Of a stretch of 12,943 nucleotides of DNA, positions 1-7,269 are shown in pieces. This stretch comes from JAWUVP01 sp034112285 (GTDB taxonomy: Bacteria; Pseudomonadota; Gammaproteobacteria; JABDGN01): positions 1-12,943 of the forward strand of contig JAWUVP010000022.1 in assembly GCA_034112285.1 (NCBI GenBank), given 5' to 3'. The notes beneath the pieces were generated by a model. The model was not told the origin of the DNA. It was given only the letters and a program-made list of their open reading frames with translations, and made no database searches. The position numbers were made by a program, and so were the translations under genes. Each line of letters opens with the position of its first letter. The first letter of the stretch is position 1.

Positions 1-1949
1 TTTCGATCACGCATAATATCGGCAATACGCAAACGTTGCATTCCCGTTTGCTTCGTACCCAACACCTCGCCAGGGCCGCGAAACTTTAAATCTTGTTCGG
101 CAATATAAAAGCCATCGGTACTGTCGCGCAGTACCGTTAAGCGTTTTTTAGCGGTATCGGTTAATGGCTCTTGGTAAAGTAAAACGCAATGGCTCTCCAT
201 CGCACCCCGGCCAACACGACCACGCAATTGATGCAACTGCGCCAAACCCATCCGTTCGGTATTTTCAATCACCATTAGCGTGGCATTGGGCACGTTAATA
301 CCTACCTCAATAACCGTTGTGGCGACAAGCACATCAATTTCGCCCGCTTTAAATTGCTGCATTAATAATTGTTTTTGCTCCGGCTTCATGCGCCCGTGCA
401 CCAAGCCTACGTTAAGCTCGGGAAGTTTTTTTGTTAATTTGACCGCAATACTTTCTGCCGCCTCACAATCTAACTGCTCAGACTCCTCAATTAAAGGACA
501 CACCCAATAAACCTGGCCGCCCGTTACGCACAGCGATTGAATGCGCTCAACTACTTGAGCGCGACGTTGATTATTAATGACTACGGTTTTAATCGGTGTG
601 CGCCCAGGCGGTAATTCGTCAATAACCGAAGTATCTAAATCGGCATAAACCGTCATCGCCAAAGTACGTGGAATCGGCGTTGCCGTCATAATTAATTGAT
701 GCGGAAAAATTCCCTCTTCAATACCTTTGCTGCGCAACGCTTGACGTTGTGCCACGCCAAAACGATGCTGCTCATCAATCACAATTAAAGCTAAGTTATT
801 GAACGTTACCTTTTTTTGAAACAAGGCATGCGTGCCCACAACACACTTAGCCTCGCCCGACTCAATTAACGCTAACATTTCTCGCCGCGGGCCTACTTTT
901 AATTTACCGGCAAGCCAGGCAGTGGTGATACCTAAATCAGAAAACCACGTTGTGAATTGTTCAAAATGTTGTTCGGCTAGCAATTCCGTTGGTGCCATAA
1001 TGGCCACTTGGAAACCGCTGGCAATGGCTTGTAAAGCAGCAAAGGCGGCAACCACGGTTTTTCCCGAGCCCACGTCACCTTGTACCAAACGCATCATGGG
1101 ATGTGCCTGCGTTAAATCGGCGCTAATTTCTTGCCATGCGATTTTCTGAGCTTGCGTTAAACTAAACGGCAATGCCTTAGAAAATTTTTGCTGCACGCTT
1201 TTTGCTTTTTCCACGTCGCACGCGTGTGCTTCAAGACGCTGCGTTTTTTCACGTAACTGCTGCAAGCTTACTTGATGAGCCAACAACTCTTCAAACGCTA
1301 AGCGTTGCTGCCAAGGATGCAAACCTTCTAGTAATAAGTTTTGATCTGCATCTGGCGCTGGTCGGTGAATGTGATGCAGGCAATCAATTAAATTCGGTAA
1401 TTCCCATCGCTCGCGCAAAGGCGCGGGTAATATTTCTAAGCTGCTCGTGGCTAAAGGGATATAGTTCAAGGCTTGGGCGGTCAATTTGCGCCACAATTTT
1501 TGCTGCAAGCCATCGGTGGTGGGATACACCGGCGTTAAGCTTTCTTCAACAGCCGTCGCTGCATCTACCGGCCGATACTCAGGGTGAATAATTTGCAGTT
1601 GACGGCCAAATAATTTAACCTCACCAAAACAACGCAGCTTAGTGCCCACCGCTAAGGCCCTTTGTTGGCCAGCATTAAAATGAAAAAATTTTAACTGCAC
1701 TACACCGCTAGCATCTTCTAAACTCACTACTAATTGACGCTTGCGAGCAAACTTTATGCTGCAATCTTGCACCACGCCTTCCAGCACTGCAGAATCACCC
1801 GGGCGTAAGTCGGCAATGGCCACCACACGGGTTCGGTCTTGGTAACGAAAAGGTAAATGAAATAAGATATCTTCAACGCTGTGCACGTCAATCGCATTTA
1901 ATAAATTTGCCGTTTTAGGGCCAACGCCTTTTAATGCGGATAAATTCAT
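1..1949 (-). CDS. recG: ATP-dependent DNA helicase RecG (3' end beyond window)
   Basis: RecG is a superfamily 2 helicase that remodels stalled replication forks and branch-migrates Holliday junctions in the nucleoid. The reading frame opens with ATG at 1949 and runs off the window edge, giving 649 residues. The E. coli protein is about 693 residues, so roughly 40 C-terminal residues are missing. Visible: an N-terminal wedge/OB-fold region (about residues 50-145), Walker A GDVGSGKT (291-298), motif II DEQH (392-395), motif III TATPIPRT (about 422-429), then the second RecA-like lobe with VVEVGINVPNA and QLRGRVGRG. The sequence breaks off just after ADIMRD, part of the conserved C-terminal region. 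Its ATG overlaps the stop of the upstream gene in an ATGA junction, so translation is probably coupled. The Shine-Dalgarno sequence is weak, which fits coupling. Identification is firm. Confidence 0.97.
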   Translation of the reverse strand, partial: MNLSALKGVGPKTANLLNAIDVHSVEDILFHLPFRYQDRTRVVAIADLRPGDSAVLEGVVQDCSIKFARKRQLVVSLEDASGVVQLKFFHFNAGQQRALAVGTKLRCFGEVKLFGRQLQIIHPEYRPVDAATAVEESLTPVYPTTDGLQQKLWRKLTAQALNYIPLATSSLEILPAPLRERWELPNLIDCLHHIHRPAPDADQNLLLEGLHPWQQRLAFEELLAHQVSLQQLREKTQRLEAHACDVEKAKSVQQKFSKALPFSLTQAQKIAWQEISADLTQAHPMMRLVQGDVGSGKTVVAAFAALQAIASGFQVAIMAPTELLAEQHFEQFTTWFSDLGITTAWLAGKLKVGPRREMLALIESGEAKCVVGTHALFQKKVTFNNLALIVIDEQHRFGVAQRQALRSKGIEEGIFPHQLIMTATPIPRTLAMTVYADLDTSVIDELPPGRTPIKTVVINNQRRAQVVERIQSLCVTGGQVYWVCPLIEESEQLDCEAAESIAVKLTKKLPELNVGLVHGRMKPEQKQLLMQQFKAGEIDVLVATTVIEVGINVPNATLMVIENTERMGLAQLHQLRGRVGRGAMESHCVLLYQEPLTDTAKKRLTVLRDSTDGFYIAEQDLKFRGPGEVLGTKQTGMQRLRIADIMRDR

Positions 1950-2377
1950 GCCGTGTTAGCAGATTTTCCGGACATTTTTTTCTTGAGCGAATCAAGCTTA
2001 ACCACCATCATTTTTAAACGTTGAATTTCGTCAGGGGCAAATTCTTTATAAAGTTTTTCGCCCGGGTTCAAACATAAATAAACTTGCTCAGTACCAATGC
2101 AACGCAAAACATCAGCGCCCAAAATTTCTACGTAATCAATTTCGCTATACTCAGGCTCAATCCAGGTTTTTAAGCCTTCAAGCGTGTCAAAAACTGAAAC
2201 AAAAAACTTACCCTCTTCTTCGGTGAACAGCGGCGAAAAAGGTTCATCTTTATCGTCTTGCAAATTGGCCGGCATAAATAAGGTGGTGCGAAAAAAAGCC
2301 ACGTAAAATTTATTGGCATCCGCTTCGGCGCCTTCGCTTTGATAAACATTTTGCAATAAGGTTTCTAATTCGCTCAT
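1946..2377 (-). CDS. SseB N-terminal-domain-like protein, 143 aa
   Basis: The protein is small, soluble and acidic, with no signal peptide or membrane segment. The core, from NKFYVAFFRTTLFMPA (about residues 22-37) through FSPLFTEEEGKFFVSVFDT and on to LNPGEKLYKEFAPDEIQRL, looks to me like the SseB N-terminal domain, a fold seen in enhanced-serine-sensitivity protein SseB and many uncharacterised bacterial proteins. I recognise this by pattern only. The end is basic and lysine-rich (KLDSLKKKMSGKSA). Its ATG follows the spoT TAA with no gap, and its TGA overlaps the recG start, so it is the middle gene of a tightly coupled spoT-x-recG unit. Pseudomonas has ridA in this position and E. coli has trmH. 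Biochemical role unknown; a link to stringent response or replication repair is inference from position only. Confidence 0.75.
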   Translation of the reverse strand: MSELETLLQNVYQSEGAEADANKFYVAFFRTTLFMPANLQDDKDEPFSPLFTEEEGKFFVSVFDTLEGLKTWIEPEYSEIDYVEILGADVLRCIGTEQVYLCLNPGEKLYKEFAPDEIQRLKMMVVKLDSLKKKMSGKSANTA

Positions 2378-4510
2378 TTAATTTCTCACTCGTTTGATTT
2401 TTGATACCGTCTTCAAGTTTCCGATACGCTGGATAATTTTATTTAAATGTTCTTTGTTACGCACAGTTAACAACACCATTAAACTGCGATTCGCTTCGTT
2501 GATACTGTGCAAAAACAAATCTTCAATATTACTGCCGCTTTGTGAAATAATATTGGTGATTTCAGTCAACATTCCCGGACGATTAGTCGCTTCAATAGAA
2601 ATTTTACTTAAAAATTCTTTATGCGTTTCAACTTCCCAGCGCAGTGGAATATATTGCTCGGGTTTTTCTTTTAAATCACGCACGTTAGCACACACTTCAG
2701 CATGCACCGCCATCCCTTTGCCAGACGTTAAACGTCCAACAATAGGATCACCAGGAATGGCATAGCAACACTTCGCTAAATTCACCACCACACCCTCGGT
2801 GCCGCGAATAGACATCGGCTCAACTACTTTTTCTTCGTCGCGCGGCGCCTCGGTGTCAGCAGACTGAATAGCTTCTATAAGCCGACAGGCCAATATTCTC
2901 GAGGTGTAATTACCTAAGCCAATTGCTTCAAACATTTGTTCTTCGGTTTCAAATTCGGACTGTTGTAGCACACGTTTTAAAGCAAAGCTGGGCACATCGG
3001 CCAATACCACCGCTTCTTCAAGCAAGGCTTTTTTGAGTAATGCCGAACCAAGATCAATCGATTCACTGCGACGTTGCTTTTTAAAATAATGTCGAATCGC
3101 ACTGCGAGCTTTACCTGTAATAGCAAAATCTAACCAAGACGGGTTGGGCCGGCCATCGGGAATGGTGATGATCTCTACGGTTTGTCCATTGACTAAAGGC
3201 GTGCTTAATAACGCGTATTGACGATCAATTTTTGCAGCAACACAACAGTTACCCAAACCCGTATGCAGTGCAAACGCAAAATCAATTGGGGTTGCACCTT
3301 GTGGCAATTCTAAAATTTCACCGTTAGGCGTAAACACGTACACCTCATCGGGGAACAAATCAATTTTAACATTTTCAACAAACTCCATCGGGTTGGCTGA
3401 ACTTTTTTGCATCTCTAATAAATCTTTCATCCACGCCTGTGCGCGCACTTGTGTTTCCGTGTTTGACATGGGTGATTCAGATTTATAAACCCAATGTGCG
3501 GCAATGCCATGCTCGGCCATTTCATGCATACCTAAGGTGCGAATTTGAACTTCGATGGGCACGCCATACGGCCCAAACAAGGTAGTATGCAATGACTGAT
3601 AACCATTGGCTTTTGGAATAGCAATGTAATCTTTAAAGCGTTCTGGCACAGGCTTATATAAATTGTGCGTATAGCCCAACACGCGGTAGCAGTCTTCAAC
3701 CGAATCCACGCTAATCCGAAACGCATACACATCCATAATCTCATGCAGTGACAAACGTCGGTCACGCATTTTACGGTAGATGCTGTATAAATGTTTTTCG
3801 CGCCCTTCCACTTCTATTTTCATTAAATTATTCTTTGCGCACACATCCACAATAGCGCGCTCAATAACATCAATCACTTCTTTGCGATTACCACGCATTT
3901 TGCGCACGGCATTACGCAGCACTTTTTCGCGATCAGGATACAGTGCGGCAAAACATAAATCTTCTAGTTCCGTGCGCAACTTATGCATGCCTAAGCGGTT
4001 AGCAAGTGGCGTATAAATTTCTAAGGTTTCGCGTGCTACGCGACGACGTTTTTCGGCAGAGACACCATATAAGGTTTGCATGTTATGCAAGCGATCGGCA
4101 AGCTTAACTAAAATAACCCGCAAATCTTTCGCCATGGCCAAAACCATTTTACGAAAGTTTTCTGCCTGCGCTTCAGCTTTATTAGCAAAGGAAATTTGAG
4201 TAAGCTTACTCACCCCATCCACTAAGTCGGCAACGGCCGGGCCAAACTTTTCGAGAATTTCGGATTTATCAACCAGCGTATCTTCAATCACATCGTGCAT
4301 CAAGGCCGCCATAACGGTCTGTGCATCCATGTTCATTTCGGCTAAGGTTGTGGCCACCGCCACAGGGTGAATAATATAAGGTTCGCCGGTTTGGCGTTTT
4401 TGTTCTTTGTGGGCTTTTTCAGCCAATAGATAAGCTTCATAAATCTGTTTGATTTCATCTTTATCTAAGTACTTTTTGAGCTGTTTTTTGAGCTTTGAAA
4501 AATAGGACAC
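2378..4510 (-). CDS. spoT: Bifunctional (p)ppGpp synthase/hydrolase SpoT
   Basis: SpoT makes and degrades the alarmone (p)ppGpp in the cytoplasm. At 710 residues it matches the usual length (E. coli about 702). The hydrolase domain keeps its metal-site residues: H48 in IIHPV, H72-D73 in LMHDVIEDT and D139 in ADRLHNM, so this is not a RelA-type protein with a dead HD domain. The synthetase domain has REKHLYSIY, D260 in IMDVYAFR, RFKDYIAIPKANGYQSLHT (about 291-309) and E320 in EVQIRT. A TGS domain follows (about 385-447), then a conserved Cys-Cys in AKCCYAIPGDP, and a C-terminal ACT domain (from about 635). The start is GTG at 4510, because an in-frame stop lies at 4526-4528; the Shine-Dalgarno sequence is poor. 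An intrinsic terminator separates it from rpoZ, so it probably has its own promoter. Both activities look intact. Confidence 0.97.
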   Translation of the reverse strand: MSYFSKLKKQLKKYLDKDEIKQIYEAYLLAEKAHKEQKRQTGEPYIIHPVAVATTLAEMNMDAQTVMAALMHDVIEDTLVDKSEILEKFGPAVADLVDGVSKLTQISFANKAEAQAENFRKMVLAMAKDLRVILVKLADRLHNMQTLYGVSAEKRRRVARETLEIYTPLANRLGMHKLRTELEDLCFAALYPDREKVLRNAVRKMRGNRKEVIDVIERAIVDVCAKNNLMKIEVEGREKHLYSIYRKMRDRRLSLHEIMDVYAFRISVDSVEDCYRVLGYTHNLYKPVPERFKDYIAIPKANGYQSLHTTLFGPYGVPIEVQIRTLGMHEMAEHGIAAHWVYKSESPMSNTETQVRAQAWMKDLLEMQKSSANPMEFVENVKIDLFPDEVYVFTPNGEILELPQGATPIDFAFALHTGLGNCCVAAKIDRQYALLSTPLVNGQTVEIITIPDGRPNPSWLDFAITGKARSAIRHYFKKQRRSESIDLGSALLKKALLEEAVVLADVPSFALKRVLQQSEFETEEQMFEAIGLGNYTSRILACRLIEAIQSADTEAPRDEEKVVEPMSIRGTEGVVVNLAKCCYAIPGDPIVGRLTSGKGMAVHAEVCANVRDLKEKPEQYIPLRWEVETHKEFLSKISIEATNRPGMLTEITNIISQSGSNIEDLFLHSINEANRSLMVLLTVRNKEHLNKIIQRIGNLKTVSKIKRVRN

Positions 4511-4585
4511 ACGAAGCCATTTAGGTTAAGTTATAGGACTTGCGCACATTAAATATTTCTATCTGATTGGTGATTGCGTAAGCTA

Positions 4586-4591
4586 ATTATA
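4586..4591 (-). promoter_or_regulatory. Possible -10 box of a spoT promoter
   Basis: A perfect TATAAT reads on the minus strand here, about 75 bases before the spoT GTG and just downstream of the rpoZ terminator. No convincing -35 sequence is visible at the right spacing (CAAAGT is the best). The AT-rich setting makes chance matches likely. The terminator means spoT needs some start site in this gap. Confidence 0.35.
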
Positions 4592-4595
4592 TACA

Positions 4596-4628
4596 TAAAA
4601 AAGGGTGGACTTTGTATAAGTCCACCCT
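4596..4628 (-). terminator. Intrinsic terminator after rpoZ
   Basis: A perfect 11-bp stem pairs AGGGTGGACTT (4602-4612) with AAGTCCACCCT (4618-4628) across a 5-base loop. On the minus strand it is followed directly by a run of six T residues (4601-4596). It lies about 35 bases past the rpoZ stop and has the full form of a rho-independent terminator. It implies that rpoZ and spoT are largely separate transcripts here. Confidence 0.9.
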
Positions 4629-4663
4629 GGGTATTTTACACTAAATGTTATTGAATATGTACC

Positions 4664-5032
4664 TTATTCAGACTCAGCAGACACCATTGGCTCTAAAGGC
4701 AAAACAGGCGCTACAGGCTCAGGGCTCGCCACCATCAATAAGTCATCATCCGCACTAACATGGCTTGCTGCCTCTTTGCTCTCAGGTTCATTCACTTCAA
4801 ACACAATTTCAGGTTCAGGCGTCAAAATATGCGCCTCATCTAAAATTTTAGCCGTGATATGCCCCTCAGCAATTTCGCGCAATGCAACAACAGTAGCCTT
4901 GTCATTATCCCACTCAACAAAAGGTTCTTTGCCTGTGAGCATTAACTCACGTGAGCGTTTAGACGCCACCAATACTAATTCAAAACGATTCTTAACATTT
5001 TTTAAGCAATCTTCAACAGTTACTCTAGCCAT
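4664..5032 (-). CDS. rpoZ: RNA polymerase omega subunit, extended C-terminus
   Basis: Omega binds the beta-prime subunit, assists RNA polymerase assembly and forms part of one ppGpp-binding site on the enzyme. The start is ATG at 5032, giving MARVTVEDCL, the typical family beginning; GGAGA lies about 7 bases upstream. An in-frame ATG at 5047 would add five residues and lacks that support. The family core covers about the first 75 residues: NRFELVLVASKRSREL, then KATVVALREIAEG. At 122 residues it is longer than E. coli omega (91). The extra tail, after about residue 78, is acidic and rich in Pro, Glu and Val, with stretches such as TPEPEIVFEVNEPE and SPEPVAPVLPLEP, and probably disordered. It has its own promoter and terminator and is separated from gmk by a repeat and an orphan gene. 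Confidence 0.95.
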   Translation of the reverse strand: MARVTVEDCLKNVKNRFELVLVASKRSRELMLTGKEPFVEWDNDKATVVALREIAEGHITAKILDEAHILTPEPEIVFEVNEPESKEAASHVSADDDLLMVASPEPVAPVLPLEPMVSAESE

Positions 5033-5063
5033 TGTTATTCTCCACATAAGCCGAAAGGCGGGG

Positions 5064-5092
5064 ATTATACCGAAATTCTGTGGGTTTGGCTA
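5064..5092 (-). promoter_or_regulatory. Predicted rpoZ promoter with GC-rich discriminator
   Basis: On the minus strand a perfect TATAAT (5069-5064) lies 17 bases after TAGCCA (5092-5087), which matches four of six consensus -35 bases. The bases right after the -10 box are CCCCGCC, a GC-rich discriminator. The predicted start is about 25 bases before the rpoZ ATG. Discriminators of this kind often make promoters sensitive to ppGpp and DksA; that regulation is inference. Confidence 0.65.
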
Positions 5093-5116
5093 GTAATATT
5101 GTTGAGCATAAGGCAG

Positions 5117-5282
5117 GGCTTTGGGGTTTGCGCGATGAACGCCACCTTTTCAAGCCACGCCGTGAATACGTCCCTGTAGGCTCCTCGCCGGCCTCCTGCC
5201 GGCGAGGGGCTTGAAAAGGTAGCATTCATCGCGCCCGCAAAGCCTGTGGGGATGGAGACTAGAAAGAGCTCGCTGCGCTCGG
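5117..5282. repeat. Dispersed inverted-repeat element, copy A
   Basis: The core runs 5117-5244. It is bounded by GGCTTTG (5117-5123) and CAAAGCC (5238-5244), with imperfect terminal inverted repeats of about 37-40 bp; both arms contain CACCTTTTCAAGCC or its CTACC variant. The centre holds a 10-bp hairpin, CCTCGCCGGC (5183-5192) pairing with GCCGGCGAGG (5198-5207) over a 5-base loop. A conserved right flank continues to the palindrome-like GAGCTCGCTGCGCTCGG (5266-5282). Two further full copies and one half copy lie at 11732-12430. It carries no transposase, so it resembles a MITE or large REP-like element. It sits 25 bp upstream of the predicted rpoZ -35 box, on the gmk side. Confidence 0.85.
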
Positions 5283-5424
5283 CTTGATTTTTATTTTTTG
5301 ACTCTATTATTATCAAGGGTATTACGATGCGGCAAAATTTTTGCCTGTAGCAAGAGATTGACCTGTGTCGGTGGTGCGCGTCGCTACGACGGGCTACGCT
5401 GCACATTGTAAATTTATACCCGCA

Positions 5425-5462
5425 CGTCATTGCGAGAAGCGTAGCGACGCGGCAATCTTCAG
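5425..5462. repeat. Short palindromic repeat (CATTGCGAGAAGCG type)
   Basis: The segment starts CGTCATTGCGAGAAGCGTAG and ends ATCTTCAG. It has partly self-complementary ends (TTGCG...GGCAA). A nearly identical 38-bp segment occurs at 12041-12078 and a shorter one at 12129-12153. Similar CATTGCGAG...GCAATCT repeats are widespread in bacterial genomes as intergenic palindromes. It lies just past the stop of the 292-aa orphan gene. Role unknown. Confidence 0.75.
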
Positions 5463-5499
5463 TAGATTATCGTAATATTGAAATGTGCTCTTACAACAA

Positions 5500-6378
5500 T
5501 CAAGATAAGATACCCGATAGGCTTTGAATACTATTTTGAAGCTGTGGACCTGTCCAGTTTTGAGTTTTGTAAAAAGAGGCTATCTTCAATTTAAAATCAT
5601 CTAAAGTCATTTTAGGCTGTGGCAACATAAGTTTTTGCGTCTCACGCCAAACGGCTTCAATTTCGGTTTTTAAATCCATGCCTGTCGCACCATGATGTTC
5701 TGCACTCGCATAAAGCTCACACTTTACCGCGCCGAGTTGAATAGCTGCTAAACCATTCCCCCCCGTTAACTCATATGATACTGTTAAAAAGGCTGGGTGC
5801 CTATATGATAGCCCATCGTCAAACATAGACTCAAAACCTTCGATGATTTGCGAGTAAGTTATCTGTACTTTATCATTTCTATCGGAATTGCCGGTTAAGA
5901 ATATTTTTTTTGTGCCTAATTTATACGTTGTGTTAGCTTCGAGCACTGCAAGCCCGGTTAAATTACCTAGCACACTTTCGAAGCACGCGGCTTTTTGGAA
6001 TACCAGCAAAGCTAATAATAAGTTATCATTTGGCGAGATGAGGTCAGTTTCAATAAATAATTTTTTTAAATACGCCAGGATAGCCGGAAGATCAAATTGC
6101 GGCTTGTCCCACTCAATATTTCTCGCAAATCCTGGCTGACCAATGAAATGAAAATCATCATCTAAAAAAAGTGTTTCATCATGAAGTAAACGAATAGAAT
6201 CTAATAATAGATTTCTGGCCTCTGGCGCATTTATTGTTTCCGCAGGAAAATTTATCCTGTGTCCCACACGCTGCGGGACACCTGAACGCGCTTGCCCAAA
6301 TCCAGCGCGCCCAAAGCGCCCTGCTCCACCCGTCATTACATCCCGAACTTGCCCACACCCTTCCCATCCATATGCCAT
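5500..6378 (-). CDS. Orphan hypothetical protein, 292 aa
   Basis: I do not recognise this protein. It begins with ATG at 6378, with AAAGGT about 8 bases upstream, and ends at TGA 5502-5500. The first ~40 residues are Gly- and Arg-rich (GCGQVRDVMTGGAGRFGRAG, then FGQARSGVPQRVGH) and look disordered. The remainder looks globular, with alternating helical and strand-like stretches (LPAILAYLKKLFIE, LLLALLVFQKAACFESVLG, TVSYELTGGNGLAAIQLGAVKCELYA). There is no signal peptide, transmembrane segment, P-loop or recognisable catalytic motif. The long frame, a Shine-Dalgarno sequence, a candidate promoter and a natural amino-acid mix support a real gene. It sits between gmk and rpoZ, usually near neighbours, beside repeats, so acquired or lineage-specific DNA is likely. 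A secreted effector is possible if the organism is host-associated, but nothing here proves it. Confidence 0.75.
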   Translation of the reverse strand: MAYGWEGCGQVRDVMTGGAGRFGRAGFGQARSGVPQRVGHRINFPAETINAPEARNLLLDSIRLLHDETLFLDDDFHFIGQPGFARNIEWDKPQFDLPAILAYLKKLFIETDLISPNDNLLLALLVFQKAACFESVLGNLTGLAVLEANTTYKLGTKKIFLTGNSDRNDKVQITYSQIIEGFESMFDDGLSYRHPAFLTVSYELTGGNGLAAIQLGAVKCELYASAEHHGATGMDLKTEIEAVWRETQKLMLPQPKMTLDDFKLKIASFYKTQNWTGPQLQNSIQSLSGILS

Positions 6379-6413
6379 AAGATTTACCTTTATTATTTTT
6401 ATAATTGTTCAAA

Positions 6414-6422
6414 ATTTTAGCA
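6414..6422 (-). promoter_or_regulatory. Candidate extended -10 promoter of the orphan gene
   Basis: The minus strand reads TGCTAAAAT, an extended -10 element (TGn followed by TAAAAT), about 36 bases before the orphan gene ATG. No good -35 box is seen, which extended -10 promoters can tolerate. It suggests the gene is transcribed on its own rather than as part of the gmk unit. Confidence 0.45.
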
Positions 6423-6434
6423 TAAAAGGCCGTG

Positions 6435-6457
6435 GATTGCATTATTTTTGTGCAATC
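6435..6457. promoter_or_regulatory. Short inverted repeat upstream of the orphan gene
   Basis: GATTGCA (6435-6441) and TGCAATC (6451-6457) form a perfect 7-bp inverted repeat around a 9-base AT-rich centre. It lies just upstream of the candidate extended -10, where the -35 region would be. It could be an operator or a small hairpin in the gmk 3' region. No T-run of terminator type follows on either strand. The rest of the 6379-6572 gap shows nothing I can name. Confidence 0.35.
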
Positions 6458-6572
6458 AAGGCGTAGGGAGATGATTTAAGTTGTCCAGATTACTGCGTCG
6501 CGAGGCTTATTGCAACGAAAAAATCACGTTAAAAGCAGGTAATGGCTTGATTATAAAAGGTTTTTGACGAAC

Positions 6573-7208
6573 TTATTCTGTAACTAATAAACTCGCTGCC
6601 AACACTTCGTTAACCTCGCGCGCTTGGGCGCTAGGGAGGGCTTGGTGGGTAATCAAGGTGCTTAGGTCAGCTAGCGTGGCTTCGAAATCGTCGTTTACGA
6701 TTAAATAGTCGGCTTCGGCGTGATGGGCTATTTCATTGCGGGCGGCTTGCATGCGGGCGGCAATAATCTCAGCGCTGTCTTGGCCGCGGCCGTGCAAGCG
6801 CTGTTGCAGCACTTCAATGGAAGGCGGCAAAATGAAGACGCGTACGCAATCGGGGAATTTTTGTTTAATTTGGCGCACGCCTTGCCAGTCAATTTCCAAA
6901 ATAACATGCTTGCCTTGCTGCAATTGCTGCTCAACCCAATTGCGTGAGGTGCCATATTGGTGGGCAAACACCTCTGCATGCTCTAGAAAATCGCCTTGCT
7001 CACGCATAGCATCAAACACGGGCTTGTCTACAAAATGATAAGCCACGGCGTTTTGCTCGCCATCGCGTTGCACACGCGTGGTATGAGAGACTGAAACGAA
7101 TAAATTATCCAATCGTTCGACCAAGGCTTTCACCAGGCTGGTCTTGCCCGCACCCGATGGCGCCGCCACGGTGTATAACGTGCCTTTTTGTGGAGAAGTA
7201 GTTGTCAT
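6573..7208 (-). CDS. gmk: Guanylate kinase
   Basis: Guanylate kinase phosphorylates GMP to GDP with ATP in purine nucleotide metabolism (cytoplasm). The start is ATG at 7208 (MTTTSPQKGTLYTV), with GGTGAG about 3 bases upstream; a TTG at 7220 would add four residues and is less likely. The product is 211 residues against 207 in E. coli. Visible: P-loop APSGAGKTS (16-24), the GMP-binding stretch SHTTRVQRDGE, YHFVDK, FLEHAEVFAHQYGTS, EIDWQGVRQIK, and the lid region RGQDSAEIIAARMQAA. All expected motifs are intact. yicC lies 61 bp upstream on the same strand, so they may share a transcript, but a TATAAT box in the gap suggests a second promoter. The usual downstream neighbour rpoZ is displaced by an insertion. 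Confidence 0.97.
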   Translation of the reverse strand: MTTTSPQKGTLYTVAAPSGAGKTSLVKALVERLDNLFVSVSHTTRVQRDGEQNAVAYHFVDKPVFDAMREQGDFLEHAEVFAHQYGTSRNWVEQQLQQGKHVILEIDWQGVRQIKQKFPDCVRVFILPPSIEVLQQRLHGRGQDSAEIIAARMQAARNEIAHHAEADYLIVNDDFEATLADLSTLITHQALPSAQAREVNEVLAASLLVTE

Positions 7209-7234
7209 AAGCTCACCCAATAAACATTGGCGCG

Positions 7235-7240
7235 ATTATA
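7235..7240 (-). promoter_or_regulatory. Possible gmk -10 box with GC-rich discriminator
   Basis: The minus strand reads TATAAT followed directly by CGCGCC, between the yicC stop and the gmk start, about 27 bases before the ATG. No good -35 box is evident. The -10 plus discriminator resembles stringently controlled promoters such as those of rRNA operons, and matches the design of the predicted rpoZ promoter. Confidence 0.45.
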
Positions 7241-7269
7241 TACTGAAAAGGGTTTTCCAGTCATCCTTA

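Noticed and set aside
1202..1591. 129-aa open frame on the plus strand
   Set aside because: It is antisense to recG, whose frame carries clear domain sequence over the same interval.
1946..2377. Type III secretion translocon SseB
   Set aside because: The resemblance is to the soluble SseB-domain family, not to the Salmonella translocon protein of the same name; there are no secretion genes nearby.
4510..4520. ATG at 4520 as the spoT start
   Set aside because: It is out of frame with the SpoT coding sequence; GTG at 4510 is the only suitable start after the in-frame stop at 4526-4528.
5065..5430. 121-aa open frame upstream of rpoZ
   Set aside because: It runs through repeat copy A and ends inside the predicted rpoZ promoter; the peptide reappears in other repeat copies, so it reflects the repeat and not a gene.
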